Notes: generated by a model not told the origin, from the sequence alone. A stretch of 45,545 bases of DNA from Pseudomonadota bacterium (GCA_023391905.1 JAEWAD010000382.1:1-45545), one strand, 5' to 3'. Positions 7,986 to 17,301 are shown, numbered from the stretch's first letter. Program-made: numbers and translations.

Positions 7986-9052
7986 ATCACACCTTCATCG
8001 ACGATCTCGGCGACACTCCGCGCAAAGCCAGCGCGGTGATAGTCGGCGAGATCCTGATTGATCTTCGACAGGAAGTCGTTCTTGGCCATGCTGTAGCCGA
8101 CTTCGATGGCATTGGCGAAGCCGACACCGTCGGTTCCGCCATGGCTCTTGATCACAATGCCGTTCAGTCCGAGCAGGACCGCGCCGTTCGAGGCGCGCGG
8201 ATCGAGCTTCTGGCGAAGCTGCTGGAAGGCGCCCTTGGCGAACAGGTAGCCGATCTTGCCCATCAGCGTGCGGCTCATCGCGTCGCGCAGATGGCTGGAG
8301 ATCTGGCGTGCCGTGCCCTCGGCCGTCTTCAGCGCGATGTTGCCGGCGAACGCCTCGGTGACAACCACGTCGACCGTGCCCTTGCCGATATCGTCGCCCT
8401 CGACGAAGCCCATGTAGCGCAGGTGCTTGAGATCGGCCTCGCGCAGGAGCTGGCCCGCGACGCGGACCTCCTCGAGGCCCTTCATCTCCTCGACGCCGAT
8501 ATTGAGCAGGCCGACGGTCGGCTTCTCGATATCGAGGATGGCGCGAGCCATCGCGCCGCCCATCATGGCGAAATCGATAAGCTGCTGCGCATCGGCGTTG
8601 ATGGTGGCGCCGACATCGAGAACGATGCTCTCGCCGCGCAAGGTCGGCCAGATCGCCGACAGGGCCGGACGCTCGATTCCGGCCATGGTGCGCAGGCAGA
8701 ACTTCGACATCGCCATCAGCGCGCCGGTGTTGCCGGCCGAGAGCGCGGCATCGGCCTCGCCCTTCTTGACCGCCTCGAGGGCGCGCCACATCGACGATTT
8801 CCAGCGGCCCTTGCGCAGAGCCTGGCTGGGCTTGTCATCCATCTGGACGGTCACGTCGCAATGCGTGAAGGTCGAGACGGCCTTGACCCTTGGATAGGAT
8901 TCGAGGAGCGGCAGAACCGCCTTCTCCTCGCCGAAAAGCTGGTAGCGCAGCTCGGGACGACGGACGAGTGCGATGTCCGCCCCCGCGAGCACTGTCGCGG
9001 GGCCGTTATCGCCGCCCATCGCGTCGATCGCTATCTTTATCGCTTGAACCAT
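7982..9052 (-). CDS. plsX: Phosphate acyltransferase PlsX
   Basis: Peripheral membrane enzyme of 356 aa that makes acyl-phosphate from acyl-ACP for phosphatidic acid synthesis. Recognised from the N-terminus IKIAIDAMGGDNGPATVLAG, the central LSAGNTGALMAMSKF and the glycine-rich KSHGGTDGVGFANAIE near the end. Length is normal. ATG at 9052 with a GGGGCGG purine-rich stretch just upstream. It overlaps fabH by four bases and follows the DUF177 gene by 127 nt; no rpmF gene lies between, unlike the yceD-rpmF-plsX order of gammaproteobacteria. Confidence 0.96.
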   Translation of the reverse strand: MVQAIKIAIDAMGGDNGPATVLAGADIALVRRPELRYQLFGEEKAVLPLLESYPRVKAVSTFTHCDVTVQMDDKPSQALRKGRWKSSMWRALEAVKKGEADAALSAGNTGALMAMSKFCLRTMAGIERPALSAIWPTLRGESIVLDVGATINADAQQLIDFAMMGGAMARAILDIEKPTVGLLNIGVEEMKGLEEVRVAGQLLREADLKHLRYMGFVEGDDIGKGTVDVVVTEAFAGNIALKTAEGTARQISSHLRDAMSRTLMGKIGYLFAKGAFQQLRQKLDPRASNGAVLLGLNGIVIKSHGGTDGVGFANAIEVGYSMAKNDFLSKINQDLADYHRAGFARSVAEIVDEGVM

Positions 9053-9179
9053 TCCGCCCCTGTTCGACGCGGCCGCTCAGAGCGAAGGCCCGGCGACGAC
9101 GGCGCTGGAAAATAACTATACCGGCCGGTGAGGCAACACTCTTTCAATGACCATGTGGCCGATTCATGGCCCTTCGCTA

Positions 9180-9719
9180 TCATTTGTCGCGCAGTTTAGA
9201 AAGCGCGGCAAATGGCGAGGTCGGTTTATCAACGTCCTCTTCGGCCAATCCGTCGAGGGTGGCGCCCGGCGCCCGCGGATAGGGATCGAGCGCCAGCGCG
9301 AACTGCTCCGTCAGCAGGGCGCCGAGGTCGATGACGCCGCCCTCGAGCGGCTCCGGCGGGTCCTCTTCGTCGTAAACGACGATCACTTCCGCCTCGGCGA
9401 CGGTCTTCGGATCCGCGGCGATGACATCCGCCGGCAGAAAGCTCAGCGAGAAGCGATGATCCATGTGCGACGGGACAGGCTGGAGCGTGACCACGCAGGC
9501 CTGCACGACATCGGCCTTCAGCCGGCCATCGACCTTCACGCCGTGCTGGCCCCAGGGCGCAATGGTGAGATCGGCCTCGAAGCTCGTCAAATCCAGAAGG
9601 TCGAATTCCTGCTTGAGCGACTGCAGCTCGGCTGCATCGGCCGTGACATGCCGGTTCTGGGCGGTGCTGCCGAGGTGGGATACGTCAAAGCTGCGGGTGA
9701 AGGTTTCTTGGGTCATCAT
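9180..9719 (-). CDS. DUF177 (YceD-like) protein
   Basis: A 179-aa DUF177/YceD family protein. YceD homologues are linked to large-subunit rRNA accumulation and often sit near rpmF and plsX; the exact role here is unknown. Visible family features are the central VVQACVVTLQPVPSHMDHRF region (the conserved Cys with following strands) and the acidic segment YDEEDPPEPLEGGVIDLGAL. It starts ATGATG at 9719, overlapping the stop of the upstream bc1 chaperone gene by four bases, so the two are coupled. Confidence 0.85.
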   Translation of the reverse strand: MMTQETFTRSFDVSHLGSTAQNRHVTADAAELQSLKQEFDLLDLTSFEADLTIAPWGQHGVKVDGRLKADVVQACVVTLQPVPSHMDHRFSLSFLPADVIAADPKTVAEAEVIVVYDEEDPPEPLEGGVIDLGALLTEQFALALDPYPRAPGATLDGLAEEDVDKPTSPFAALSKLRDK

Positions 9720-10267
9720 GCTGCCGCGGGCGAGGAAGGAAGTTTCGAATAAGCGAGTTCGGCGGAGAGGATCTCGTCGAGCGACTGCGCGGCGAGCGAC
9801 GCGACGGATGATTCGGCGTAGAGCGCGAGCTGCTCCGCCGCGCCTTCCGGCGCACCGTCGGGAAACACGTTGCGCTCGATCGCCGCAACGAGCGCGGCGT
9901 GATCGCCGGCCGTCAGCGCCTCGTCATAGGCACGAACGCGACCGAAGAACACTTCGGCCATCTTCTTGAGCTTCTTCGGGACCGTCAGGTCGCCGACGCC
10001 CATCTCGCGCAGCGTGCCGTCCATGTCCTTCAGGAAGATGTCGAACACCGCCTGGCCGATCGCGCGATTCTGTTCCGTCTCCGTCTTCAGGCGATGGAAA
10101 AGCAGGAATCCGTGCAGCACGATCATGTCGTAGCGGCCGTCAAGCGTGTCGGAAACGCCGAACTCCGTGTAGAGCGCGGGCTGCCTCGCCTGCGCCACGA
10201 TGGCGCCGTAAAGCGAATATGCTATGGCCTCGTTCCTGCGGTTTCGATTGAACAGGCGGCGGAACAT
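9716..10267 (-). CDS. Ubiquinol-cytochrome c chaperone family protein
   Basis: A 183-aa protein of the CBP3/ubiquinol-cytochrome c chaperone family, whose mitochondrial relatives help cytochrome b assembly. Typical features are the N-terminal basic start MFRRLFNRNRR, the YSLYGAIVAQARQPALYTEFG block and the DGRYDMIVLHGFLLFHRLK block. ATG 10267 has GGAG nine nt upstream; the open frame to 10510 adds 81 residues that overlap the divergent bamE and are not real. It is the first gene of the run towards merR and is divergent from bamE. Confidence 0.88.
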   Translation of the reverse strand: MFRRLFNRNRRNEAIAYSLYGAIVAQARQPALYTEFGVSDTLDGRYDMIVLHGFLLFHRLKTETEQNRAIGQAVFDIFLKDMDGTLREMGVGDLTVPKKLKKMAEVFFGRVRAYDEALTAGDHAALVAAIERNVFPDGAPEGAAEQLALYAESSVASLAAQSLDEILSAELAYSKLPSSPAAA

Positions 10268-10371
10268 TCGACCGGTCTCCAGATAGGGTTGGTCAGCGTG
10301 GGCACGCAGGCAGCAGTGCTCCTGCCTGAAATGGTGCCGCTTGCTGTCCGTGCAAGGACGATTGCCACGAG

Positions 10372-10389
10372 CCCTAGCGCAGGCTAGGG
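10372..10389 (+). promoter_or_regulatory. Small hairpin in the bamE leader
   Basis: CCCTAGC and GCTAGGG form a perfect 7-bp stem with the tetraloop GCAG, ending 36 nt before the bamE ATG. It lies in the 158-bp divergent gap between bamE and the bc1 chaperone gene. It has no T-run. Its role, if any, is unknown. Confidence 0.3.
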
Positions 10390-10425
10390 AGATTGCCAAC
10401 CCAGTGACTGGGCGAGGAGAATGGA

Positions 10426-10950
10426 ATGGAGTTCGGCATGAGAGATCGGCGCTTGGCATGCAGCCCAATCGTTCGGCGCGCCAGTGTCGGCATGCTGGCC
10501 GCGCTCGCAATTGTTTCGATGGCGGGTTGCAGCAAGGTCACCGGCGATGGCGGCCTGGGCGGCCTGAACGAGACGTATAATTCCGGTTATGTCCCCCCGC
10601 CGAACGCCGTCGAGCAGGTCCCCATCGGCGCCAGCCGCGAACAGGTGCAGATCGTGCTCGGCTCGCCATCCACGACCGCAGAGTATGATGGCGAGGTGTA
10701 TTACTACATCAGCCAGACGCGGAAGCGCCCGGTCGCCTTCATGAACCGCAAAGTCGTCGACCAGAAGATTCTGGCCATCTATTTCAACAAGAAGAACGAA
10801 GTCGACAAGGTTGCCAACTACGGCATCCAGGACGGCAAGATCTTCGATTACGTCAGCCAGACGACGCCGACCGGCGGCAAGGACCAGGGCTTCCTCGAGC
10901 AGGTCCTGACCGGCACTGTCGGCATGGGCACCAATCCGTTCGGCACCTGA
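10426..10950 (+). CDS. bamE: Outer membrane protein assembly factor BamE (SmpA/OmlA)
   Basis: Outer-membrane lipoprotein of the BAM complex that folds beta-barrel proteins into the outer membrane. The 174-aa product has a lipoprotein signal ending in VSMAGC, then the SmpA/OmlA domain: YVPPPNAVEQVPIGASREQV, LGSPSTTAEYDGEVYYYIS and ILAIYFNKKNEVDKVANYGI. ATG 10426 has GAGGAG five nt upstream; ATG 10438 is a possible alternative. Monocistronic: it is divergent from the chaperone gene and followed directly by a strong terminator. Confidence 0.93.
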   Translation: MEFGMRDRRLACSPIVRRASVGMLAALAIVSMAGCSKVTGDGGLGGLNETYNSGYVPPPNAVEQVPIGASREQVQIVLGSPSTTAEYDGEVYYYISQTRKRPVAFMNRKVVDQKILAIYFNKKNEVDKVANYGIQDGKIFDYVSQTTPTGGKDQGFLEQVLTGTVGMGTNPFGT

Positions 10951-10977
10951 TCCGAGACGGAATTCCAAGAATCAAGA

Positions 10978-11013
10978 GGCCCTCCCGGCGGAATACCGGG
11001 AGGGCCTTTTTCG
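10978..11013 (+). terminator. Rho-independent terminator of bamE
   Basis: GGCCCTCCCGG (10978-10988) pairs perfectly with CCGGGAGGGCC (10996-11006) over a 7-nt loop and is followed by TTTTT. It lies between the convergent bamE and hppA genes. The minus-strand side has only a weak T-rich flank, so termination is mainly for bamE. Confidence 0.92.
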
Positions 11014-11034
11014 TTTGGCGCGTCAGGCCCAAGA

Positions 11035-13182
11035 TTACTGCGCCAGGACGGCAAGCAGCAGCAGCGCGACGATGTTGGTGATCTTGATCGCCGGATTGAC
11101 GGCCGGACCGGCCGTGTCCTTGTAGGGGTCGCCGACGGTATCACCGGTCACCGAAGCCTTGTGCGCGTCGGAACCCTTGTGATGGATCTGGCCGTTGGCA
11201 TCGGTGAAGCCGTCCTCGAACGACTTCTTGGCGTTGTCCCAGGCGCCACCACCCGAAGTCATCGAAATCGCCACGAAGAGGCCGGTGACGATGACGCCGA
11301 GCAGCATGGCGCCGACGGTCGAGAAGGCCTCGCTCTTGCCCGCGATCCAGTGGATCAGGAAATAGACGACAATCGGGGCCAGAACCGGCAGCAGCGACGG
11401 CACCACCATTTCCTTGATCGCCGCCTTGGTCAGGATGTCGACCGCGCGGCCATAATCGGGCTTCTCGGTCCCCTGCATAATGCCGGGCTTCTCGCGGAAC
11501 TGGCGCCGCACCTCCTCGACGATCGAGCCTGCCGCCCGTCCTACGGCGGTCATGGTGATGCCACCGAAGAGGTAGGGAATCAGACCACCCAGCAACAGGC
11601 CCACCACGACATAGGGATTGGAGAGGGTGAAATCGGGCACGACGCCCTTGAAGTACTGGAACGCCGTCGCCCCCTCCTTGTTCGCCTCGGCGATGAAGTG
11701 CGTCAGGTCATAGTTGTAGGCGGCGAACAGGACGAGCGCGCCGAGGCCGGCCGAACCGATCGCATAACCCTTGGTGACCGCCTTGGTCGTGTTGCCGACC
11801 GCGTCGAGTGCGTCGGTCGACTTGCGGACTTCCTTGGGCAGGCCCGCCATCTCGGCAATGCCACCGGCGTTGTCCGTCACCGGGCCGAAGGCGTCGAGCG
11901 CCACCACCATTCCGGCGAGGCCAAGCATGGTCGAAACCGCTACCGCCGTGCCGAAGAGGCCGGCAAGCGCGTAGGTCGAGATGATGCCCACCACGATGAC
12001 GAGTGTCGGCAGCGCGGTGGCCTCGAGCGAGACGGCCAGGCCCTGGATCACGTTGGTGCCGTGGCCGGTGACCGAGGCCTGCGAGATCGACCGGACGGGC
12101 CGATAGCCGATGCCGGTGTAGTATTCGGTGATCCAGACGATCAGCCCGGTCACGACGAGGCCGATGACGCCGCAGATGAAGAGGCTGGTTCCGGTGATGG
12201 CGGTTCCGGCCACCGTGCCGATTTCCCCCCAGCCGATCAGCAGCTGCGTCGCCACCGCGAGGCCGACCACCGACAACGCCGCCGACGCGATGAAGCCCTT
12301 GTAGAGCGCGCCCATGATCGACTGGTTGGCGCCGAGCTTGACGAAGAACGTGCCGGCGATCGAGGTCAGGATGCAGGCCGCGCCGATGCCGAGCGGATAG
12401 AGCATGATGCTGCCAAAGGCCGGCGATGCCGCGAAGAAGATCGCCGCCAGCACCATGGTCGCCACCACGGTCACGACATAGGTTTCGAACAGGTCCGCCG
12501 CCATGCCGGCGCAGTCGCCGACATTATCGCCGACATTGTCGGCGATCGTGGCCGGATTGCGCGGATCATCCTCGGGAATGCCGGCTTCGACCTTGCCGAC
12601 CAGGTCGCCACCGACGTCGGCACCCTTGGTGAAGATACCGCCGCCGAGACGCGCGAAGATCGAGATCAGCGAGGCGCCGAATCCAAGCGCCACGAGCGCG
12701 TTGACGACGACGCGATCCTCGGGTGAGAAGCCAGCGAAATGCGTCAGGATCAGGTAGTAGCCGGCGACGCCAAGCAGGGCGAGGCCTGCCACGAGCATGC
12801 CGGTGATGGCGCCCGACTTGAACGCAATCTCGAGACCTTCGCCCAGGCTCTTGGTCGCCGCCTGCGCGGTGCGCACATTGGCGCGGACCGACACGTTCAT
12901 GCCGATGAAGCCGGCGAGACCCGACAGGACGGCGCCGATGGCAAAGCCGATCGCGACCGTCAGCGACAGCAGCCAGGCGACGATGACGAAGATGACGACG
13001 CCGACGATGGCGATGGTGGTGTATTGCCGCTTGAGATAGGCGCTGGCGCCCTCCCTGACCGCCGCGGCGATTTCCTGCATGCGCGCGGTGCCCGCATCGG
13101 CCGCGAGGACCGACCGCGTCGCCCATACGCCATAGGCGAGCGCAAGCAACGCACATAGAATTATGAGATAGATCACGTCCAC
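11035..13182 (-). CDS. hppA: Proton-translocating pyrophosphatase (K+-independent type)
   Basis: Membrane pyrophosphatase of 715 aa that couples PPi hydrolysis to proton pumping; about 16 membrane spans are expected. Signature motifs are complete: GADVGGDLVGKVEAGIPEDD, NVGDNVGDCAGMAADLFE and the C-terminal DTVGDPYKDTAGPAVNP. The motif GNTTKA carries Lys where K+-dependent enzymes have Ala, so this should be the K+-independent H+ pump. The start is a GTG at 13182 with AGAGGAGG immediately upstream; an ATG two bases before it is out of frame. It faces bamE across a terminator. Confidence 0.96.
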   Translation of the reverse strand: MDVIYLIILCALLALAYGVWATRSVLAADAGTARMQEIAAAVREGASAYLKRQYTTIAIVGVVIFVIVAWLLSLTVAIGFAIGAVLSGLAGFIGMNVSVRANVRTAQAATKSLGEGLEIAFKSGAITGMLVAGLALLGVAGYYLILTHFAGFSPEDRVVVNALVALGFGASLISIFARLGGGIFTKGADVGGDLVGKVEAGIPEDDPRNPATIADNVGDNVGDCAGMAADLFETYVVTVVATMVLAAIFFAASPAFGSIMLYPLGIGAACILTSIAGTFFVKLGANQSIMGALYKGFIASAALSVVGLAVATQLLIGWGEIGTVAGTAITGTSLFICGVIGLVVTGLIVWITEYYTGIGYRPVRSISQASVTGHGTNVIQGLAVSLEATALPTLVIVVGIISTYALAGLFGTAVAVSTMLGLAGMVVALDAFGPVTDNAGGIAEMAGLPKEVRKSTDALDAVGNTTKAVTKGYAIGSAGLGALVLFAAYNYDLTHFIAEANKEGATAFQYFKGVVPDFTLSNPYVVVGLLLGGLIPYLFGGITMTAVGRAAGSIVEEVRRQFREKPGIMQGTEKPDYGRAVDILTKAAIKEMVVPSLLPVLAPIVVYFLIHWIAGKSEAFSTVGAMLLGVIVTGLFVAISMTSGGGAWDNAKKSFEDGFTDANGQIHHKGSDAHKASVTGDTVGDPYKDTAGPAVNPAIKITNIVALLLLAVLAQ

Positions 13183-13316
13183 ATTCCTCCTCTGGCCGGC
13201 CTTGTTACGGCCGCCCGAGGACGCCGCGCCGGCTGAACCGTGCGGCGGGAAAGAGCAACGTTCCTCCCAGCAATTCCCCCCCGTCAGGACGAGTTGAGAA
13301 CGGCTTTACGCGCGGG

Positions 13317-14552
13317 TCAAGCCTCCTCCCCGCGCGGGCTGCGGCGCATCAGAAAGGCCCATGCGAGCGCCAGCAGGGCGACGATGACGACGGGGAAGAC
13401 GATCATGTTGATGAATGCCCAACCGGGCCCGCCGATCAGCTTGCCGGAGAGCAGCGATGCGACAGCCGCCGACCCTAAGACGAGGAAATCATTGAGACCC
13501 TGCACCCTGCCCCGCTCCTCGGGACGGTAGGTATCGCCCAGCATGGCGGTGGCGCCGATGAAGGCGAGGTTCCAGCCGAGCCCGAGCAGGATCAGCGTGA
13601 TCCAGAAATGCGCCAGCGAAAGACCCGACAGCCCGACAAGCGCGCAACCCGTCAGCAGAGCCAGACCCGCGATGACGATTCGTTCCTTGCCGAATCGAAC
13701 GATCAGCCGGCCTGTGAAGAAGCTCGGTCCGAACATCGCCAGCACGTGCCACTGGATGCCGAGCGCCGCGTCGCTCTGGCTGAGCCCGCAGCCGACCATG
13801 GCGAGCGGCGCCGCCGTCATCACGAGCGTCATCATCGCATAGGCCGCGATGCCGCAGATCACCGCCGCGATGAAGCGAGGCTGGCGCGCGATGACGCCGA
13901 GCGGCCGCCCCTTCGCCGCATGATGATCCGTCTCGACCGGGCGAGGCGGCGCGACGTCGCGCACGAGGCTGGCAATCAGCAGCCCGAGGCAACCGAGCCC
14001 GGCGGCCGCCAGGAAGGTGCCCGCGAAGGCGATCGGGCTCAGCCAGCCATTCGTCAGGATGACCGTCTGCGGACCGATGATGGCCGAGAAGATGCCGCCG
14101 GCCATCACGAGCGACATCGCCTTGGTGCGAACGGGCTGGCTGCCGGCGTCAATCGCGGCGAAGCGATACTGCTGGTTGAAGGCGCCGGACATGCCGATGA
14201 GGAACAGCGAGACGGCAAACAGCCAGAACTGCCCCTGCATGAGCGCGAACGTCGCCAGAAGGCCACCCGCGATCGCCGGCGCGGCGCCGATAACGAACCC
14301 CTTCCGGCGACCGATGCGGCTCATCAGGATCGCGGCAGGGATCGTGGTCAGCGCGGATCCGACGGTCGATGCGGTCACCGGCAGCGTCGCCAGCGACTTG
14401 TCCGGCCCGAGCAGGTAGGCGCCCGCCAGGCCGCCCAGCGTCACCGCGATCGGCAGGATGGAGCCGTTGACCGCGTTGGCCGACATCAGAACGACGGCGT
14501 TGCGACGTACCTGCCGGTCGAGTTCGAACGAATTCTCGCTGTCCAAGATCAT
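13317..14552 (-). CDS. Major facilitator superfamily transporter
   Basis: A 12-span MFS permease of about 410 aa; substrate unknown. The first half has the MFS loop motif in ILMSRIGRRKGFVIG between spans 2 and 3, and the second half repeats the layout after a basic central loop (RPVETDHHAAKGRP). The start is uncertain: AGGAGG directly abuts ATG 14552 (zero spacing), while a TTG two codons later at 14546 has ideal 6-nt spacing. It lies 68 nt after thiL on the same strand and 134 nt before hppA. Multidrug or small-metabolite export is possible. Confidence 0.85.
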   Translation of the reverse strand: MILDSENSFELDRQVRRNAVVLMSANAVNGSILPIAVTLGGLAGAYLLGPDKSLATLPVTASTVGSALTTIPAAILMSRIGRRKGFVIGAAPAIAGGLLATFALMQGQFWLFAVSLFLIGMSGAFNQQYRFAAIDAGSQPVRTKAMSLVMAGGIFSAIIGPQTVILTNGWLSPIAFAGTFLAAAGLGCLGLLIASLVRDVAPPRPVETDHHAAKGRPLGVIARQPRFIAAVICGIAAYAMMTLVMTAAPLAMVGCGLSQSDAALGIQWHVLAMFGPSFFTGRLIVRFGKERIVIAGLALLTGCALVGLSGLSLAHFWITLILLGLGWNLAFIGATAMLGDTYRPEERGRVQGLNDFLVLGSAAVASLLSGKLIGGPGWAFINMIVFPVVIVALLALAWAFLMRRSPRGEEA

Positions 14553-14620
14553 CCTCCTGCGGCCGGCCAGACTCGGCGTTCCGCATGCAGAGGCATCGTT
14601 AGCAGAAAATTTTGCTCCGA

Positions 14621-15616
14621 TCAGAAGTGATCGTGGGAAGCACGACCCAGCGCGACCGGATTCCCGTCCAGGCCCAGCACCACGGGGGCGCCCTCGCCCG
14701 CCACGATGCGACCGATGACGGTCACCGGTATGCCGGCGTCTTTCGCGGCCGCCACGTAGCCCGGCAAGGCCTCCGGAGGCAGCGTCACCAGGATCTCGTA
14801 GTCGTCGCCACCGGCCAGGACCGTCGCAAGAGCCGTCGGATCCGCCTCGACGACCGAGCGGGCGGCGCTCGAAAGCGGGAGCCGAGCGGCTTCGACGACA
14901 GCGGAGACGCCGGACGTGCGCGTGACGTGGCCGAGATCGCCAACGAGACCGTCGGAGATGTCGAGCGAGGCATGCGCGAAGCCGCGCACCGCCCCGGCGA
15001 GGCCAAGGCGCGGCTGGGGATGCAGGTAGCGGTCGAGCAGATGCTCCGCCTCTCCGCCTGCGGCCTCGGTGGCGAGCGTTCCAAGGCGAAGGCGCAGGCC
15101 GAGCGCCGCGTCGCCGATCGTGCCCGAGACGACGATGAGGTCGCCTGCCCGCGCGCCGGCGCGTCGCACGATGGTGCCGGCAGGCACCTGTCCGATCGCC
15201 GTCACCGACAGCATCAGACCATCCGGCGACTTGACCGTATCGCCGCCAAGCAGCGGAATGCCGTAGCGCTTCTGATCCTCGGCCAGTCCGGCCGAGAACT
15301 CGGCCATCCAGTCCTCGGTCCAGTCGGCCGGCAGCGCCAGCCCCAGCAGATAGCCGACGGGCGTGGCTCCCTTGGCCGCCAGATCGGAAAGATTGACGCG
15401 CAGCGCCTTTCGCGCGATCGAGGCCGGCGGATCCTGCGCGAAGAAATGAACCCCGGCCGCGACCATGTCCTTCGTGAAGACGAGGTCGAAACCCGGCTCG
15501 GGGCTCAGCGACGCGGCATCGTCCGTGAGACCGAACGCACCGGGATCATCCGCCAATGGCCGCAGATAGCGGGCGATCATCCCGAACTCGCCGGGCCGTT
15601 CACGCCGCTCCGCCAT
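14621..15616 (-). CDS. thiL: Thiamine-monophosphate kinase
   Basis: Phosphorylates thiamine monophosphate to the cofactor thiamine diphosphate. The 331-aa AIR-synthase/ThiL fold shows LTDDAASLSPEPGFDLVFTKD near the N-terminus, LLGGDTVKSPDGLMLSVTAIG in the middle, DISDGLVGDLGHV and the C-terminal VLAGGDDYEILVTLPP. ATG 15616 begins one base after the nusB stop, so coupling is likely; the frame stays open to 15748 but that part overlaps nusB. Gene order nusB-thiL is widespread in bacteria. Confidence 0.95.
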   Translation of the reverse strand: MAERRERPGEFGMIARYLRPLADDPGAFGLTDDAASLSPEPGFDLVFTKDMVAAGVHFFAQDPPASIARKALRVNLSDLAAKGATPVGYLLGLALPADWTEDWMAEFSAGLAEDQKRYGIPLLGGDTVKSPDGLMLSVTAIGQVPAGTIVRRAGARAGDLIVVSGTIGDAALGLRLRLGTLATEAAGGEAEHLLDRYLHPQPRLGLAGAVRGFAHASLDISDGLVGDLGHVTRTSGVSAVVEAARLPLSSAARSVVEADPTALATVLAGGDDYEILVTLPPEALPGYVAAAKDAGIPVTVIGRIVAGEGAPVVLGLDGNPVALGRASHDHF

Positions 15617-15617
15617 G

Positions 15618-16139
15618 TCAGTCCTTATCGCCGGTCGGCGCGGAGCCGAACTCCTCGCTGCGCAGCCTGCGGGCGATCGTGTCCAGCACGCCGTTGACGA
15701 CGCGCGGCTCGTCACCGCCGGGGAAGAAGGCGCTGGCGATGTCGACATACTCGGTGATGACGACCTTGGCCGGAACGTCCCGGCGGGCCATCAGCTCATA
15801 TGCACCGCAGCGCAGGATGGCGCGCAGCGTCACGTCGATGCGCTTCAGCGGCCAGTCGGCCGCCAGCGAGACGTGGATCGCCGGATCGAGATTGCGCTGC
15901 TCGCGCACCACGCCGGCGATGATATCGCGGAAGAAGGCCGCGTCGGCATCGCGATACTGCTCGCCGTCCAGCTCCTTGCCGAGGCGGAAATTCTCGAACT
16001 CGGCAACAACCTCGGTCAGCGAGGCACCGCCGACGTCGAGCTGGTAGAGCGCCTGCACGGCCGCGAGGCGCGCCGCGCCACGCTGGTTGGCGGGCCGGAA
16101 CGTTCGCGCGGTCGGGGGCGCTTTGTCGGTAGCGGCCAT
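15618..16139 (-). CDS. nusB: Transcription antitermination factor NusB
   Basis: RNA-binding antitermination factor that acts with NusE(S10) on rRNA operons. The 173-aa helical protein is recognised from RGAARLAAVQALYQLDVGG at the N-terminus and ILRCGAYELMARRDVPAKVV with EYVDIASAF near the C-terminus. The first ~20 residues are a variable extension. It starts one base after the ribH stop and ends one base before thiL, within a tightly packed operon. Confidence 0.95.
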   Translation of the reverse strand: MAATDKAPPTARTFRPANQRGAARLAAVQALYQLDVGGASLTEVVAEFENFRLGKELDGEQYRDADAAFFRDIIAGVVREQRNLDPAIHVSLAADWPLKRIDVTLRAILRCGAYELMARRDVPAKVVITEYVDIASAFFPGGDEPRVVNGVLDTIARRLRSEEFGSAPTGDKD

Positions 16140-16140
16140 C

Positions 16141-16593
16141 TCAGAGGCCGAACTTGTTGCGAAGCGCGATCATGGCGAGCGCGGCTTCGGCGGCAGCACC
16201 GCCCTTGTTCTTCTCGCCGACGCGGGCGCGAGCATAGGCCTGCGCGTCGTTCTCGACGGTCAGGATGCCGTTGCCGATCGCCAGCGATTCGATGACGGCC
16301 ATGTCCATGATGGCGCGCGCCGACTCATTGGCGACGATGTCGTAGTGGGAGGTCTCGCCGCGGATCACGCAGCCGAGCACGACGAAGCCGTCATAGTTGA
16401 CCTCGTCCTCGTCCATCGCCGCGAGCGCCATTGAGAGCGCGGCGGGGATCTCCAGGACACCCGGCACCGAGATCCGCTCATAGGTCGCACCGGCGGCCTC
16501 GATGGCGCCCTTGGCGCCGTTGAAGAGCTCGTCCGAGATGTCCTCGTAGAAGCGTGCGTCGATGACGAGAAGGTGGGGCGCCGTGTCGGACAT
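16141..16593 (-). CDS. ribH: 6,7-dimethyl-8-ribityllumazine synthase
   Basis: Catalyses the second-last step of riboflavin synthesis, joining the 5-amino-6-ribitylamino-uracil and the butanone phosphate. The 150-aa product has the family motifs SVPGVLEIPAAL, DGFVVLGCVIRGETSHYDIV (with the catalytic His) and the glycine-rich GEKNKGGAAAEAAL tail. ATG 16593 is preferred over ATG 16620 because MSDTAPHLLVIDARFY is the standard beginning. It lies 94 nt after ribE. No FMN riboswitch is visible upstream. Confidence 0.95.
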   Translation of the reverse strand: MSDTAPHLLVIDARFYEDISDELFNGAKGAIEAAGATYERISVPGVLEIPAALSMALAAMDEDEVNYDGFVVLGCVIRGETSHYDIVANESARAIMDMAVIESLAIGNGILTVENDAQAYARARVGEKNKGGAAAEAALAMIALRNKFGL

Positions 16594-16687
16594 GGTGAAG
16601 CTCTCTCTTTGACCGGTCACCCGATCGGATTGGGCGGCAGGTGAACCATGCGGCCCAGGTGGTGTAAAGGGAAAAGAACGCCGCAGC

Positions 16688-17299
16688 TTACGCGGCTTCG
16701 GTCAGCCGTGCCACATAGCGCGCCATCTGGTCGACTTCGAGGTGGATACGGTCTCCCGCCTTGCGCGCGCCCCAGGTCGTGATCCCTTCGGCCAGGGTGT
16801 GCGGGATCAGCAGAACCGAGAACCGGTCGCCCTCGACCCAGTTCACCGTCAGCGACGTGCCGTCGAGCGCGACCGAGCCCTTGGTGGCAATGAACCGCGA
16901 CAGGCTTTTCGGCGCCTCGAACACGAAGCGGGTCGTCTCGCCGAGGTCCTCGCGACTGACGACCGTCGCGAGACCATCGACATGACCGGACACCATGTGC
17001 CCTCCGAGTTCGTCGCCGATCTTCAGCGCGCGCTCGAGGTTGATTGCCGTGCCGGCCTCCCAGTTGCCGACTTCCGTGAGAGCCAGCGTCTCGGGCGCCG
17101 CCTCGACGTCGAAGCGCGTGCGGCCGTCGGGCTGCGGATCGAGCGCGATGACGGTCAGGCAGACGCCGGCGCAGGCGATCGATGCGCCGATGGCGATCGT
17201 TTCGGCGTCATAGCGGCTGTCGATCGTGATCTTGTTGACGTCGTTGCGACGCTCCACCGCCGTGACCTTGCCGACGTCGGTGATGATGCCCGTGAACAT
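16688..17299 (-). CDS. ribE: Riboflavin synthase alpha chain
   Basis: Dismutates two lumazine molecules to riboflavin. The 203-aa protein shows the two tandem lumazine-binding repeats: MFTGIITDVGKV with IACAGVCLTVIAL in the first, and GGHMVSGHVDGLATV with GSVALDGTSLTVNWV in the second. Length is normal. It starts two bases after the ribD stop, so it is coupled to ribD; ribH follows at 94 nt. Confidence 0.95.
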   Translation of the reverse strand: MFTGIITDVGKVTAVERRNDVNKITIDSRYDAETIAIGASIACAGVCLTVIALDPQPDGRTRFDVEAAPETLALTEVGNWEAGTAINLERALKIGDELGGHMVSGHVDGLATVVSREDLGETTRFVFEAPKSLSRFIATKGSVALDGTSLTVNWVEGDRFSVLLIPHTLAEGITTWGARKAGDRIHLEVDQMARYVARLTEAA

Positions 17300-17301
17300 G
17301 C

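Noticed and set aside
10384..10968. 194-aa minus-strand open frame over bamE
   Set aside because: Antisense shadow of bamE and its terminator region.
16594..16687. Possible FMN riboswitch before ribH
   Set aside because: The 94-bp gap shows none of the conserved riboswitch segments and is too short.
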